A stretch of DNA of 64,000 bases from Ktedonobacter racemifer DSM 44963 (GTDB lineage: Bacteria > Chloroflexota > Ktedonobacteria > Ktedonobacterales > Ktedonobacteraceae): contig NZ_ADVG01000003.1 of the NCBI RefSeq assembly GCF_000178855.1, positions 682,001 through 746,000 of the forward strand, written 5' to 3'. Both the position numbers and the translations under genes were made by a program. The notes beneath the pieces were generated by a model. It ran no database searches, was not told the origin of the DNA, and saw only the letters and a program-made list of their open reading frames with translations. Shown piece by piece: positions 24,503 through 33,147 of the stretch; within the stretch, counting starts at the first letter, position 1, and each line of letters opens with the position of its first letter.

Positions 24503-26013
24503 CGCTGCTACTCTGTTCCGTCGCGGCAATGGTCACGCTACAGTCGCCTGGTGCTGCCAGAGCAGCCAGCGTACCAACGGGTCTGCATGTGGTAGGAAAT
24601 CAGATTGTAGATGGCAGTGGACATGTCTTTGTATCCCATGGGGTAGACCGTATGGGCACGGAATACCAGTGTACCAAGAGCGCGACAAACGCGCCAACCG
24701 ACTTCGACGGGCCAGTCGACCAGGCGACAGTCAACAATATGCTGGCCTGGGGCATCAACAGCGTACGTGTACCTCTGAATGAGGACTGCTGGCTGGGCAT
24801 CAATGGCTTTCCCGCCAACGGGAAATCGTCCGCGCAATACCAGGCAGACATTGTCAATTGGGTGAATTTGCTGAACGCGAATGGCCTGGTAGTCATTCTT
24901 GATCTGCACTGGAACAATTCCGGGAGCAATCAGTCGACAGGCCAGCAACCAATGACGGACCTGGATCACTCCCCAGCCTTCTGGACCTCGGTGGCAAATA
25001 CGTTCAAGAGCAATTCATCGGTGATCTTTGATCTGTATAACGAACCCCACGACATTAGCTGGACCTGCTGGCTTAGCGGTAGTACGGCCCCCCAATCGGG
25101 GAACTGCTCAGGCGTGGGATTTGCCGTGGCTGGAATGCAGACGCTGATCAACACCGTGCGTGCCACAGGAGCGACCAATATCCTGCTATTGGGCGGCCTG
25201 GCGTGGTCAAATGATCTCTCGCAGTGGCTGGCGAATAAGCCCAGCGATCCGCAGAACAATCTGGCCGCCTCAGTACACATCTACAATTTTAACGCGTGCT
25301 CCAACAGTAGTTGCTGGGATTCGCAGATCGCACCAGTCATCGCGCAGGTACCGGTGATCGCTGGTGAGATCGGCGAGAATGATTGCGCATCTGGTTTTGT
25401 CAATACATTGACGAGCTGGTTCGATTCGCATAATACCGGGTATCTGGCCTGGACCTGGACAGCCAGCGGCAACTGCGGCGGCACACCAGCGCTGATTAGC
25501 GACTGGAACGGTACGCCGACGAACTTTGGTGCTGGGTACAAAGCGCACTTGCTCTCACTGGGTGGCGCGCCTACGCCCACGCCAACCGGGACTTCAACCA
25601 ATACGCCTACGCCTACTCCAACCACCACGAGTACGCCTACGCCTACTCCAACCACTACGAGTACACCTACGCCTACTCCGACCTCCGGGAGTTGTAAGGT
25701 AACCTACACGGTGACAAATCAGTGGACGGGTGGCTTTGGCGCGGCCTTTACGATTACCAATACCGGGTCAACGCCAATCAACGGCTGGAGCCTGCAATTT
25801 GCCTTCCCTAATGGGCAGACAATCACCCAGTTGTGGAACGGGAACTACACGCAGAGCGGGGCCAACGTAACGATCACCAACCTCTCCTATAACGGAAGCA
25901 TTCCCGCGGGAGGCACGGTAAGCTCGGAACCTGGCTTTAATGGGTCCTGGAGCAGCGCTAATAATCCGCCGACCTCCTTTACTCTCAATGGTTCTCATTG
26001 TAGCGTCGGATAA
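24457..26013 (+). CDS. Secreted endo-beta-glucanase, GH5 with CBM2
   Basis: A 518-residue secreted cellulase. Residues 1-36 are a signal peptide (MSRKRHFRLL, hydrophobic core, cut after AARA). The GH5 barrel spans about 40-370, with the general acid Glu196 in FDLYNEPHDISW and the nucleophile Glu304 in IAGEIGEND. A PTPTPT linker (about 371-411) leads to a CBM2 cellulose-binding domain (412-518; VTNQWTGGFGAAFTITNTGS, NGSWSS, Cys near both ends). AGGAGG precedes the ATG at 24457; the longer upstream frame lacks an SD. It heads a glycanase cluster with GH10 and GH48 genes carrying the same module. Confidence 0.93.
   Translation: MSRKRHFRLLSFAIVALLLCSVAAMVTLQSPGAARAASVPTGLHVVGNQIVDGSGHVFVSHGVDRMGTEYQCTKSATNAPTDFDGPVDQATVNNMLAWGINSVRVPLNEDCWLGINGFPANGKSSAQYQADIVNWVNLLNANGLVVILDLHWNNSGSNQSTGQQPMTDLDHSPAFWTSVANTFKSNSSVIFDLYNEPHDISWTCWLSGSTAPQSGNCSGVGFAVAGMQTLINTVRATGATNILLLGGLAWSNDLSQWLANKPSDPQNNLAASVHIYNFNACSNSSCWDSQIAPVIAQVPVIAGEIGENDCASGFVNTLTSWFDSHNTGYLAWTWTASGNCGGTPALISDWNGTPTNFGAGYKAHLLSLGGAPTPTPTGTSTNTPTPTPTTTSTPTPTPTTTSTPTPTPTSGSCKVTYTVTNQWTGGFGAAFTITNTGSTPINGWSLQFAFPNGQTITQLWNGNYTQSGANVTITNLSYNGSIPAGGTVSSEPGFNGSWSSANNPPTSFTLNGSHCSVG
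25603..25692 (+). repeat. Three 30-bp tandem repeats encoding the PT-rich linker
   Basis: The unit starting ACGCCTACGCCTACTCCAAC repeats at 25603, 25633 and 25663; copies 1 and 2 differ at one base in 30 and copy 3 at several more. Each encodes ten residues of the Thr/Pro linker of the GH5 enzyme. Length variation by slippage is expected. Confidence 0.85.
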
Positions 26014-26027
26014 ACATCGTAAACGAA

Positions 26028-26051
26028 GCAGGCGGCTGGTCAGTCGCCTGC
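26028..26051 (+). terminator. Hairpin after the GH5 gene
   Basis: GCAGGCG (26028-26034) pairs with CGCCTGC (26045-26051) 14 nt past the stop, with inner CTG/CAG pairing. There is no T-tract. Confidence 0.4.
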
Positions 26052-26154
26052 CTCGTCTCACCCTCGTCTCACACCCAATTTTCCGCTCGACTCACTGAAC
26101 ACAAATAATTTCCAGTATCCATTCCACCATGAGAGACAACGGGATGATATTCCA

Positions 26155-26280
26155 CTAGTACTCTGTCAAAGTTGATTGGAAAGGTGGGGAGTGCAGAGGG
26201 GCGTCAGCCCCTCTGCGTCTCAATTCCCTGCCGCCGCAGGCGGCATGAAACCTTTTCCATGAAGATTGACAGAACACTAG
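26155..26280. mobile_element. 126-bp MITE-like element
   Basis: The ends form an imperfect inverted repeat of about 31 bp (24 matches): CTAGTACTCTGTCAAAGTTG on the left and, read from the other strand, CTAGTGTTCTGTCAATCTTC on the right. Both ends finish in CTAG. The interior has two hairpins, GCAGAGGGG/CCCCTCTGC (26193-26216) and GCCGCCGCAGGCGGC, and no coding frame. It lies in the 312-bp gap between the GH5 and GH10 genes. CTAG/TA ends would suit an IS630/Tc1-type transposase acting in trans; this is inference. Confidence 0.5.
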
Positions 26281-26325
26281 ATAGTCCTGAATGTTTCCTT
26301 AGTCCAAGGAAGGAAAAGGAAAATA

Positions 26326-27777
26326 ATGATGTTTCATCGCCTCACCCGAAAAGGATTTTTCGTAGTAACATTGGTGTTTCTCCTCTTAGCGTTTGTGTGC
26401 AGCATGCCTTTGCTCAAGGCATCGGCCGCCGATACCCTCGGTTCAGCAGCAGCGGCAAAGGGCCGTGTCTTTGGGGCTGCAGTCACAGGCAATCTCCTTG
26501 GCACGACACCGTACACGACCGTTTTTGATCGTGAGTTCACAGGCACCACTCCCGGCAACGAAATGAAATGGCAGACGACCGAGCCTTCGCAAGGTACGTT
26601 CAATTTCGGACCTGGTGACGCCATTGTCGCTCATGCCCAGGCTCATAACATGAAGGTTCGTGGTCATACCCTGGTCTGGCATAACCAGCTTGCAAGCTGG
26701 GTCAGCAATATCACCTCGGGTACCGCGCTCTTGAGTGCTATGCAGAATCATATCACCGGTGAAGTGAGCCATTATAAGAGCGAGATCTGGTACTGGGACG
26801 TCGTCAATGAGGCATTCAACGATGATGGGACACGCCGGAGTGACATCTTCCAGAATGAAATCGGGAACAGCTATATCGAAGACGCCTTTGTGTCTGCTCA
26901 CGCGGCTGATCCCAATGCCAAGTTGTGCTACAACGACTATAACATCGAAGGCGTTAATGCAAAGAGCACAGCCGTCTACAACATGGTCAAGGACTTCAAG
27001 GCACGTGGTATCCCCATCGACTGTGTCGGTTTCCAGTCGCACCTGATCGTGGGTCAGGTGCCATCAGACTTCCAGACCAACTTGCAGCGCTTCGCCGATC
27101 TCGGCCTTGATGTACAGATTACGGAGCTGGATATTCGTATGCCAACTCCTGCCAGTAGCGCGAACCTTCAGCAACAAGCGACCGACTACAGTAAGGTTGT
27201 ATCTGCCTGTCTCGCAGTTACCCGTTGCAACGATATTACAACATGGGGTGTCGGAGATCCGGACTCATGGATACCAGGCACCTTCTCTGGTCAAGGGGCA
27301 GCACTACTTTTTGATGACAGCTACAACCCGAAGCCAGCATACACTGCGGTTATTCAAGCTCTTGGTGGCGGGATAAGCGTCACTCCCACGCCGATCGGGC
27401 AGACTCCCACGCCGACCCCAATAAATACACCGTCCCCAACACCAACCCCATCGCCTGTTGCCGGAGGTGTCCATGTGGCCTATCAGGTGGTGGACCAGTG
27501 GCCGAGCGGCTTTACGGCGAATGTCACAATTACCAATAATACTTCGACGGCCATTAATGGATGGATATTAAAGTTCGCGTTTCCTGGAACGCAACAGATT
27601 ACCAATCTCTGGAATGGTCAGGTGACGCAATCCGGGAACCAGGTAACTATTACTAATGCCAGCTATAACGCGACGATTGCTCCGGGAGGCTCTATCTCGC
27701 TGGGCTTCAATGGGAGTTGGAACGGAAGCAATCCTGCCCCAACCTCGTTTACCCTGAATGGGACGCCGACCAGGTAA
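26326..27777 (+). CDS. Secreted endo-beta-1,4-xylanase, GH10 with CBM2
   Basis: A 483-residue secreted xylanase. The signal peptide is residues 1-34 (LRR/Lys-rich start, hydrophobic core, cut after ASA). The GH10 barrel occupies about 36-345, with the acid/base Glu162 in YWDVVNEAFND and the nucleophile Glu267 in VQITELDIRMP. NEMKWQTTEP and RGHTLVWHNQ are family markers. A short Pro/Thr linker (about 355-380) joins a C-terminal CBM2 (VAYQVVDQWPSGFTANVTIT). GGAAAAGGAAAA precedes the first of two ATGs. With the GH5 and GH48 genes it forms a plant-cell-wall degrading set. Confidence 0.93.
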   Translation: MMFHRLTRKGFFVVTLVFLLLAFVCSMPLLKASAADTLGSAAAAKGRVFGAAVTGNLLGTTPYTTVFDREFTGTTPGNEMKWQTTEPSQGTFNFGPGDAIVAHAQAHNMKVRGHTLVWHNQLASWVSNITSGTALLSAMQNHITGEVSHYKSEIWYWDVVNEAFNDDGTRRSDIFQNEIGNSYIEDAFVSAHAADPNAKLCYNDYNIEGVNAKSTAVYNMVKDFKARGIPIDCVGFQSHLIVGQVPSDFQTNLQRFADLGLDVQITELDIRMPTPASSANLQQQATDYSKVVSACLAVTRCNDITTWGVGDPDSWIPGTFSGQGAALLFDDSYNPKPAYTAVIQALGGGISVTPTPIGQTPTPTPINTPSPTPTPSPVAGGVHVAYQVVDQWPSGFTANVTITNNTSTAINGWILKFAFPGTQQITNLWNGQVTQSGNQVTITNASYNATIAPGGSISLGFNGSWNGSNPAPTSFTLNGTPTR

Positions 27778-27786
27778 TTCATTTTC

Positions 27787-27870
27787 ACAAACTGGACGGA
27801 CCTAGAGGCCTATCAACAGGCCTACGAACAGCTCCTACGGGATCTCAAAAAGACACCTCACAGGAAAATG
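27787..27870 (+). pseudogene. Short remnant resembling the end of a TIR-type domain
   Basis: Directly after the xylanase stop, the plus strand reads FTNWTDLEAYQQAYEQLLRD, then LKKTP, with no start codon. This has the look of the C-terminal helix of TIR/SEFIR-like domains (FxxxxxYxxAxxxLLRxL). It is too short to prove and may be coincidence. Confidence 0.25.
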
Positions 27871-27888
27871 CGTGAGAACTCAAGACCA

Positions 27889-27938
27889 GAACGTCTCGTG
27901 GTAAATTCACTCAAGGGTGAATTTACCACGAGACGTTC
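27889..27938. terminator. 21-bp perfect inverted repeat between convergent xylanase and SDR genes
   Basis: Arms 27889-27909 (GAACGTCTCGTGGTAAATTC plus A) and 27918-27938 pair perfectly with an 8-nt loop. It ends 14 nt from the stop of the convergent SDR gene, and is probably a bidirectional terminator. Confidence 0.65.
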
Positions 27939-27952
27939 TCAGAGGAAAAGGA

Positions 27953-28792
27953 TTATTGACGCAGGCGTAAGGTATAGAGATCTTGCTGCTGAATGGCTGC
28001 GGCCTGCCTGACAAGCTCCTGGATATCATCGTAGACGTTGAGAAAGCGGCCCGTGAGCAGGTCCGCTTTTCCGGATGCCAGGAAGACGACCAGTTCACCA
28101 ACTCGCTCCGCCGGGATCTCTGTCTCATCATAGATCGTACGGAATTCCGGCACCCACTTGTTTGCTTCCTCAGAGTTCACCAGATAGTCTGCCATGGCGG
28201 TCCGTACCGAACCTGGATGGATGGCGAAGATAGAGATGTCGTATGGCCTGGCCGAAATGGCTGCGCTCTCTGTGAGGCGTGTGACCGCCGCTTTGGAGCT
28301 TGTATAGGCAGTAGAGTGTGGACGTGGCAGATTACCGGCCCCGCTGGATATATTGATGATTCTGCCCTGACGACGCTCGATCATACCTGGCATGATGGCG
28401 TGCATACATAGAAATGTGCTGAAGAGATTGCCTTCCACGTCCTTCAACCACTCATCGGGATCGACCAGCCACAGCGGTCCAAGAGCATAGTGACGCCCTG
28501 CGTTGTTCACAAGGATATCCACCGGCCCCAGCTGCTGCACAACTTGCTTGGCCATCTGTACGACTGCCTGACGATCGCTTACATCTCCAACAATCGCGAT
28601 TGCCTCGCCCCCCATCTCCCGGATGAGCATGGTCGTTTCTGCCAATTGTTCTTCAGATCGTGCTACTACTGCAACTGAGGCACCTTCTGCGGCCAGGGCC
28701 AGCGCAATCGCTCGCCCAATCCCACGGCTGCCACCAGTGACCACCGCTACCTGACCTATAAGAAGTTGTTTGTGATCATGCGTATTTACCAA
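27953..28792 (-). CDS. Short-chain dehydrogenase/reductase
   Basis: A 279-residue classical SDR. The cofactor site is VAVVTGGSRGIGRAIALALA, with NNAGRHYALG; the catalytic Ser lies in IINISSGAGN and the Tyr-X3-Lys in STAYTSSKAAVTRL. The substrate is unknown. The start appears to be TTG at 28790-28792, placed 8 nt after a GAAGGAA SD; no ATG lies nearby in frame. It interrupts the strand order of the glycanase cluster and has no operon partner. Confidence 0.85.
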   Translation of the reverse strand: MVNTHDHKQLLIGQVAVVTGGSRGIGRAIALALAAEGASVAVVARSEEQLAETTMLIREMGGEAIAIVGDVSDRQAVVQMAKQVVQQLGPVDILVNNAGRHYALGPLWLVDPDEWLKDVEGNLFSTFLCMHAIMPGMIERRQGRIINISSGAGNLPRPHSTAYTSSKAAVTRLTESAAISARPYDISIFAIHPGSVRTAMADYLVNSEEANKWVPEFRTIYDETEIPAERVGELVVFLASGKADLLTGRFLNVYDDIQELVRQAAAIQQQDLYTLRLRQ

Positions 28793-28943
28793 AGATATAT
28801 TCCTTCATTTAAACTTGCTCAGATATTTCACCTCAACCAGCCTCTCAACACAAAAAGATAAGCATCAGTGTATTACGTCTTGGCGCCATTGTCAAACAGT
28901 TCTCCCAGCCATTAACTGTCTACGGGGTGTCTAGCGCATGTCA

Positions 28944-28972
28944 TTGTGTGCCAGAGAAGAGTTAGCTACAAT
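28944..28972 (+). promoter_or_regulatory. Promoter candidate of the GH48 gene
   Basis: TTGTGT (28944-28949) and TACAAT (28967-28972) are 17 bp apart, predicting a leader of roughly 185 nt before the GH48 ATG. The leader holds a perfect 11-nt anti-SD match, AAGGAGGTGAT (29033-29043), with no gene attached, and TGCCCGC/GCGGGCA arms (29062-29068 and 29103-29109) that could form a hairpin before the true SD. The rest of 28793-28943 shows nothing recognisable. Confidence 0.45.
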
Positions 28973-29165
28973 ACAAATAAAACCAGTCATTTTAGTATAG
29001 TAACATTACTTACGGCACTCAGGCATCTATGGAAGGAGGTGATGAATCGATAGGTGTGAACTGCCCGCGATTTTTATGATGGAACATCAATGTCACGAGC
29101 AGGCGGGCAATATTAGGATGACCTGCATCCTCTGGGTTAACATCTTTCATAACAAGGAGGTTAGA

Positions 29166-31670
29166 ATGACCAGGAAGAGGATCTCTCAATCCATATCGCT
29201 GGTAATCATAGCAATCGCGCTTGTGATTTCTGGCGTTTTAGGCGTCCAACGTATTCCGGTAGCGTATGCCGGTCCGGGCGCTACTCAAGCCACATCTACT
29301 TATACCCAGCGTTTCCTGACGTTGTATGGCGAGATCAAGAACCCGGTAAACGGGTACTTCAGCCCACTGGGCATCCCCTATCACTCGGTGGAGACGCTCA
29401 TCGTTGAAGCGCCAGACTATGGGCATGAAACGACCTCGGAAGCCTTCAGTTTCTGGCTCTGGCTGGAGACGACGTATGGTGAAGTGACGGGAAACTGGCA
29501 ACCCTTCACGAGCGCCTGGGCGACGATGGACAAATACATGATTCCATCGCATGCCGACCAGTCGACCAATAGTGGTTACAATGCTAGCAGCCCCGCGCAA
29601 TATGCGCCCGAGTCCCCCAACATCACCGATTATCCGACTCAATTGTCTACCAGCGTGTCTGTGGGACAAGACCCACTGGCGAGCGAACTCCAGCAGACCT
29701 ACGGCACCGCCGACATCTACGGTATGCCCTGGCTGCTGGACACCGACAACTGGTACGGCTACGGCCATTGTGGGGATGGCACAACCAAGCCGTCCTTTGT
29801 GAACTCGTACCAGCGCGGTGCCTCAGAGTCAGTCTGGAAGACGGTCGTTCATCCAGAGTGTGAGACGTTCACCTGGGGCAGAAACGATGGCACCGGCTTC
29901 TTGAGCCTCTTCAACACACCGGCTTCGGGTGGCAGCTACTCGCAGCAGTGGCGCTATACCGATGCCCCTGACGCTGACGCGCGTACCGTCCAGGCGGCCT
30001 TCTGGGCCTACACATGGGCAAGTGCCCAGGGGCAGGCGAGCGCAGTTGCCAGTCAAGTTGCCGAAGCCTCGAAGATGGGTGACTATCTGCGCTATGGTAC
30101 GTATGACAAGTACTTTAAGACGTTAGGTTGTACGAGCACGAGCTGCGCAGCTGGTAGTGGCAAAAACAGCTCGACCTACCTGCTGGACTGGTACTACGCC
30201 TGGGGCGGGGCGGTCCCCTCTTCCGGTAGCTGGGCATGGCGCATTGGCTCCAGCGCGGCTCACCAGGGTTATCAGAACCCTCTGGCCGCGTGGGCGCTGA
30301 GCAGCGTGCCCGCGCTCGAACCGAAGTCTCCAAGCGCGCCCGGTGACTGGGCAACCAGCTTGCAACGCCAGTTGCAGTTCTATACGTGGTTACAGTCGTC
30401 TGAAGGCGCGATTGCCGGTGGTGCGACTAATAGCTGGAATGGCAGCTACGGCGCTCCTCCTGCCGGTACTTCGACCTTCTACGGCATGGCATATGACTGG
30501 CAGCCAGTATACCACGATCCACCCAGCAACAACTGGTTCGGCTTCCAGGCCTGGTCCATGGAGCGCGTCGCCGAGTACTATTATGAGACTGGTAACGCGA
30601 TGGCTAAATCGATCCTGGATAAATGGGTTGCCTGGACCAAGTCGGCGACGACGGTCAACTCCAATGGGACCTATGCCATCCCCTCGACCCTGAACTGGAG
30701 CGGCCAGCCGGGTGGTAACTGGACTTCCAGCACGACCTCGGTGAACAATTCGGGCCTGCATGTGACCGTGGTGGACACCACAACAGATGTAGGTGTAGCG
30801 GCTGCCCTGGCCAAGACGTTGCTCTACTACTCCGCCAAGTCCGGCGATACTGCGTCGCGCACCCTGGCCCAGACGCTGCTGGATGATATGTGGACCAACT
30901 ACTCAGACAGCATTGGTGTTTCCAACCCGGAAACCCGCAAGGACTACAACCAGTTTAACGACTCCGTCTCTATTCCTTCTGGCTGGACGGGAAAGAACGC
31001 TCAGGGCGCGACGCTGGATTCGTCAACGACCTTCCTCACTGAGCGCCCCAAGTATCCATCGGACCCCGCCTGGTCGAAGGTGCAGACGTACCTGAACGGT
31101 GGTTCCGCGCCTACATTCAACTACCACCGCTTCTGGGCGCAGTCCGATATCGCTATGGCCATGGCCGATGTCGATATCCTGTTCCCAAGTTCGTCAGGAG
31201 GGACACCCACGCCCACACCGACCCAAACACAAACCGCTACGCCCACACCGACCCAGACCACGACACCCACGCCCACGCCGACTCAAACCACAACTCCGAC
31301 GCCCACGCCAAGCTCAACACCAAGCCCGACACCCACCCCCGGCACTGCCTGTAAGGTGCAGTATACGGTGACCAACCAGTGGCCTGGCGGCTTTGGCGTA
31401 AACATCGCGATCACCAATACCGGGAGCACGGCGATCAACGGCTGGACGCTAAAATTCACCTTCCCCAATGGCCAGACGGTCACACAGGTATGGAACGGGA
31501 CCTTCTCACAGCAGGGCAGTGCGGTGACCATTACCAACCTCTCGTATAACGGCTCGATTGCTCCGGGCGCCTCACTGAGTTCCGCCCCTGGCTTCAACGG
31601 TTCCTGGAGTGGCAGCAATTCGCCTCCCACTTCCTTCACCCTCAATGGCACGACATGTAGTACCTCCTGA
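29166..31670 (+). CDS. Secreted cellobiohydrolase, GH48 with CBM2
   Basis: An 834-residue processive exocellulase that releases cellobiose from chain ends. The signal peptide ends at PVAYA (about residue 35). The GH48 domain spans about 43-680; it includes YTQRFLTLYGEIKNPVNGYF, PYHSVETLIVEAPDYGHETT, then SEAFSFWLWLE, where the acid catalyst Glu lies in the ETTSEA segment. A Thr/Pro/Gln linker leads to a CBM2 (about 732-834; VTNQWPGGFGVNIAITNTGS). AGGAGG precedes the ATG at 29166; the frame extends upstream without support. GH48 is normally a single-copy hallmark of true cellulolytic bacteria. Confidence 0.95.
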   Translation: MTRKRISQSISLVIIAIALVISGVLGVQRIPVAYAGPGATQATSTYTQRFLTLYGEIKNPVNGYFSPLGIPYHSVETLIVEAPDYGHETTSEAFSFWLWLETTYGEVTGNWQPFTSAWATMDKYMIPSHADQSTNSGYNASSPAQYAPESPNITDYPTQLSTSVSVGQDPLASELQQTYGTADIYGMPWLLDTDNWYGYGHCGDGTTKPSFVNSYQRGASESVWKTVVHPECETFTWGRNDGTGFLSLFNTPASGGSYSQQWRYTDAPDADARTVQAAFWAYTWASAQGQASAVASQVAEASKMGDYLRYGTYDKYFKTLGCTSTSCAAGSGKNSSTYLLDWYYAWGGAVPSSGSWAWRIGSSAAHQGYQNPLAAWALSSVPALEPKSPSAPGDWATSLQRQLQFYTWLQSSEGAIAGGATNSWNGSYGAPPAGTSTFYGMAYDWQPVYHDPPSNNWFGFQAWSMERVAEYYYETGNAMAKSILDKWVAWTKSATTVNSNGTYAIPSTLNWSGQPGGNWTSSTTSVNNSGLHVTVVDTTTDVGVAAALAKTLLYYSAKSGDTASRTLAQTLLDDMWTNYSDSIGVSNPETRKDYNQFNDSVSIPSGWTGKNAQGATLDSSTTFLTERPKYPSDPAWSKVQTYLNGGSAPTFNYHRFWAQSDIAMAMADVDILFPSSSGGTPTPTPTQTQTATPTPTQTTTPTPTPTQTTTPTPTPSSTPSPTPTPGTACKVQYTVTNQWPGGFGVNIAITNTGSTAINGWTLKFTFPNGQTVTQVWNGTFSQQGSAVTITNLSYNGSIAPGASLSSAPGFNGSWSGSNSPPTSFTLNGTTCSTS

Positions 31671-31724
31671 ACCACTTCGGGCCAGTTATGGGCTTTAAGA
31701 GATTCACCAGACAATAAGCCAACT

Positions 31725-31798
31725 GGCCCGACGCTATGAACGTACGCGCCTTACATATCCAGGTCATATGGAGGCGCGTACGTTCATAGCGTCGGGCC
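31725..31798 (+). terminator. 26-bp perfect inverted repeat after the GH48 gene
   Basis: Arms 31725-31750 and 31773-31798 pair perfectly; the 22-nt loop contains CATAT/ATATG and can add an inner stem. It lies 55 nt past the GH48 stop and before the lipoprotein gene on the same strand. No T-tract follows. Confidence 0.65.
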
Positions 31799-31843
31799 AC
31801 ACACGCCTGAACAATCTTAGTCTGCTGCGAAAGGAGTCGCGCC

Positions 31844-32773
31844 TTGCTTACACGAAACGAGGGTGACGGCCATTGCGCCATGTATTGGTTTCTTCTGTCG
31901 CTAACGATGCTCTTGCTTTTACAAGCATTTGCCAGTTGTAGCACCAATGCTCATACGACCTCTCTGCCCCCTGGTCCAACGGCCTCACAGACCCAACCTG
32001 TGCCAACCTCTGCGCCACCAGTACCAACTTCAACGTTACAGCCATCAGCCCTGCATGGGCCGACAAACTTCCTACTCGCTACGCCCCTCAACTTTTCCAG
32101 CACTAGTGGGGCGACAAAGGACAACAATGGAGCAATCACACCCCTGGCTGTGAATGCCATCAAAACAGAGATCACCGGCGAACTGAAACGCCTCCTCTTT
32201 GTGGTCGACAACAGCGATCACGTCAAAGTCTATAGTCCAGGAGCATCGCCCATAACGGCCCAGGTTACGCTACATACAGATGGCGGCACGGCTATCGACT
32301 ATACCCAGGTGGTGAATTCCGAAGCGGGCTCCGTCACTATCACGTTTAATGGCGTATTACTCAAGGACCAAATGACGGCCACCTATCAACAGCAATACGC
32401 CCCTTCCATCCTCATTAACGCAAGCACGAGCGCGGTAGCAGTCGTCTTCACAACGCAAGTGAGGTGGATAGAAGCAAAGCAGATACCAGCCGCGCCTGGG
32501 CATGGGCAATATCAGCGCACGAGTAATGGTGGGATTGCCCTCTCCTGGTCCGCGGGGCAGAATGCTACGGCGTACAACGTGTATCGCCTGATCTCTGATC
32601 ATGATCAGCAGTTTCAATTACTGGCTACGGTAAAGGATACCTCGTATATCGACGATTCAGCGGAAGCCATACACGATGTCCACTTAACCAAAGGGATGAC
32701 CTATGCCATTTTCTCTCTTGGGCCAACCGGCGTTGAAAATCCCGGTGGTATCATCATAGCCGTAGCGCAATAA
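31844..32773 (+). CDS. Lipoprotein with Pro/Thr-rich linker, unknown function
   Basis: A TTG start is supported by AAAGGAG at 7-nt spacing. The N-terminus has a hydrophobic stretch (MYWFLLSLTMLLLLQAF) and a lipobox ending in ASC at Cys30 or so, giving a lipid-anchored extracellular protein. A Thr/Pro/Ser-rich linker follows (about 35-75). Residues 90-200 look like an all-beta domain, and 220-305 resemble a fibronectin type III fold (ALSWSAGQNATAYNVYRLIS, KDTSYIDDSA). No catalytic motif is visible. Position right after the cellulases suggests a surface role in binding or presenting polysaccharide; this is inference. Confidence 0.6.
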   Translation: MLTRNEGDGHCAMYWFLLSLTMLLLLQAFASCSTNAHTTSLPPGPTASQTQPVPTSAPPVPTSTLQPSALHGPTNFLLATPLNFSSTSGATKDNNGAITPLAVNAIKTEITGELKRLLFVVDNSDHVKVYSPGASPITAQVTLHTDGGTAIDYTQVVNSEAGSVTITFNGVLLKDQMTATYQQQYAPSILINASTSAVAVVFTTQVRWIEAKQIPAAPGHGQYQRTSNGGIALSWSAGQNATAYNVYRLISDHDQQFQLLATVKDTSYIDDSAEAIHDVHLTKGMTYAIFSLGPTGVENPGGIIIAVAQ

Positions 32774-32823
32774 ATTTTCGTTTATCTGACACTCATCTTG
32801 ACGATTCGGCCTTATAGCTCTTG

Positions 32824-32868
32824 AGGGTTGTGGTGCTGGACACCTGCGGTGTCCAGCACCACAACCCT
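32824..32868 (+). terminator. 21-bp perfect inverted repeat after the lipoprotein gene
   Basis: Arms 32824-32844 and 32848-32868 are perfectly complementary around a 3-nt loop (TGC), followed by TTTTGG with a short T-run. Fifty nt past the stop; a good rho-independent terminator. Confidence 0.75.
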
Positions 32869-32891
32869 TTTGGCATAATAAACCTTCCAGG

Positions 32892-32987
32892 AGCTTTAGT
32901 TTACTTGTTATTGACAAACAAGCAAGCTAAAGCTTATAGTAACAAAGTCTAAACAGAAATGTGTATAAGGTAAAAGCATCTTTTACC
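32892..32987 (+). promoter_or_regulatory. Promoter and palindromes upstream of the second LLM oxidoreductase gene
   Basis: TTGACA (32911-32916) and TATAGT (32935-32940) are 18 bp apart. AGCTTTAG (32892-32899) and CTAAAGCT (32927-32934) form an 8-bp inverted repeat embracing the -35. GGTAAAAG-CAT-CTTTTACC (32969-32987) is another perfect one near +30. An AGGAGG at about 33001 has no start codon behind it. The gene starts about 200 nt downstream. Confidence 0.5.
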
Positions 32988-33147
32988 GATTTTGCATTTC
33001 AGGAGGTTCACATTCTCAATTAGAACCATTCAGGCATACTCACGCGCGTCATGAACCCCATGCCTCAAGCCAGGGGTCTCTACAAAGCCGATTTTTTAGA
33101 TGAGGAAGGGCGCAAGAAGCCACCTTTCTCATAGAAAGTATCTTTGT

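Noticed and set aside
33060..33085. CCCC...GGGG hairpin resembling an IS605-type end
   Set aside because: The stem is weak and no TnpA/TnpB remnant lies nearby.
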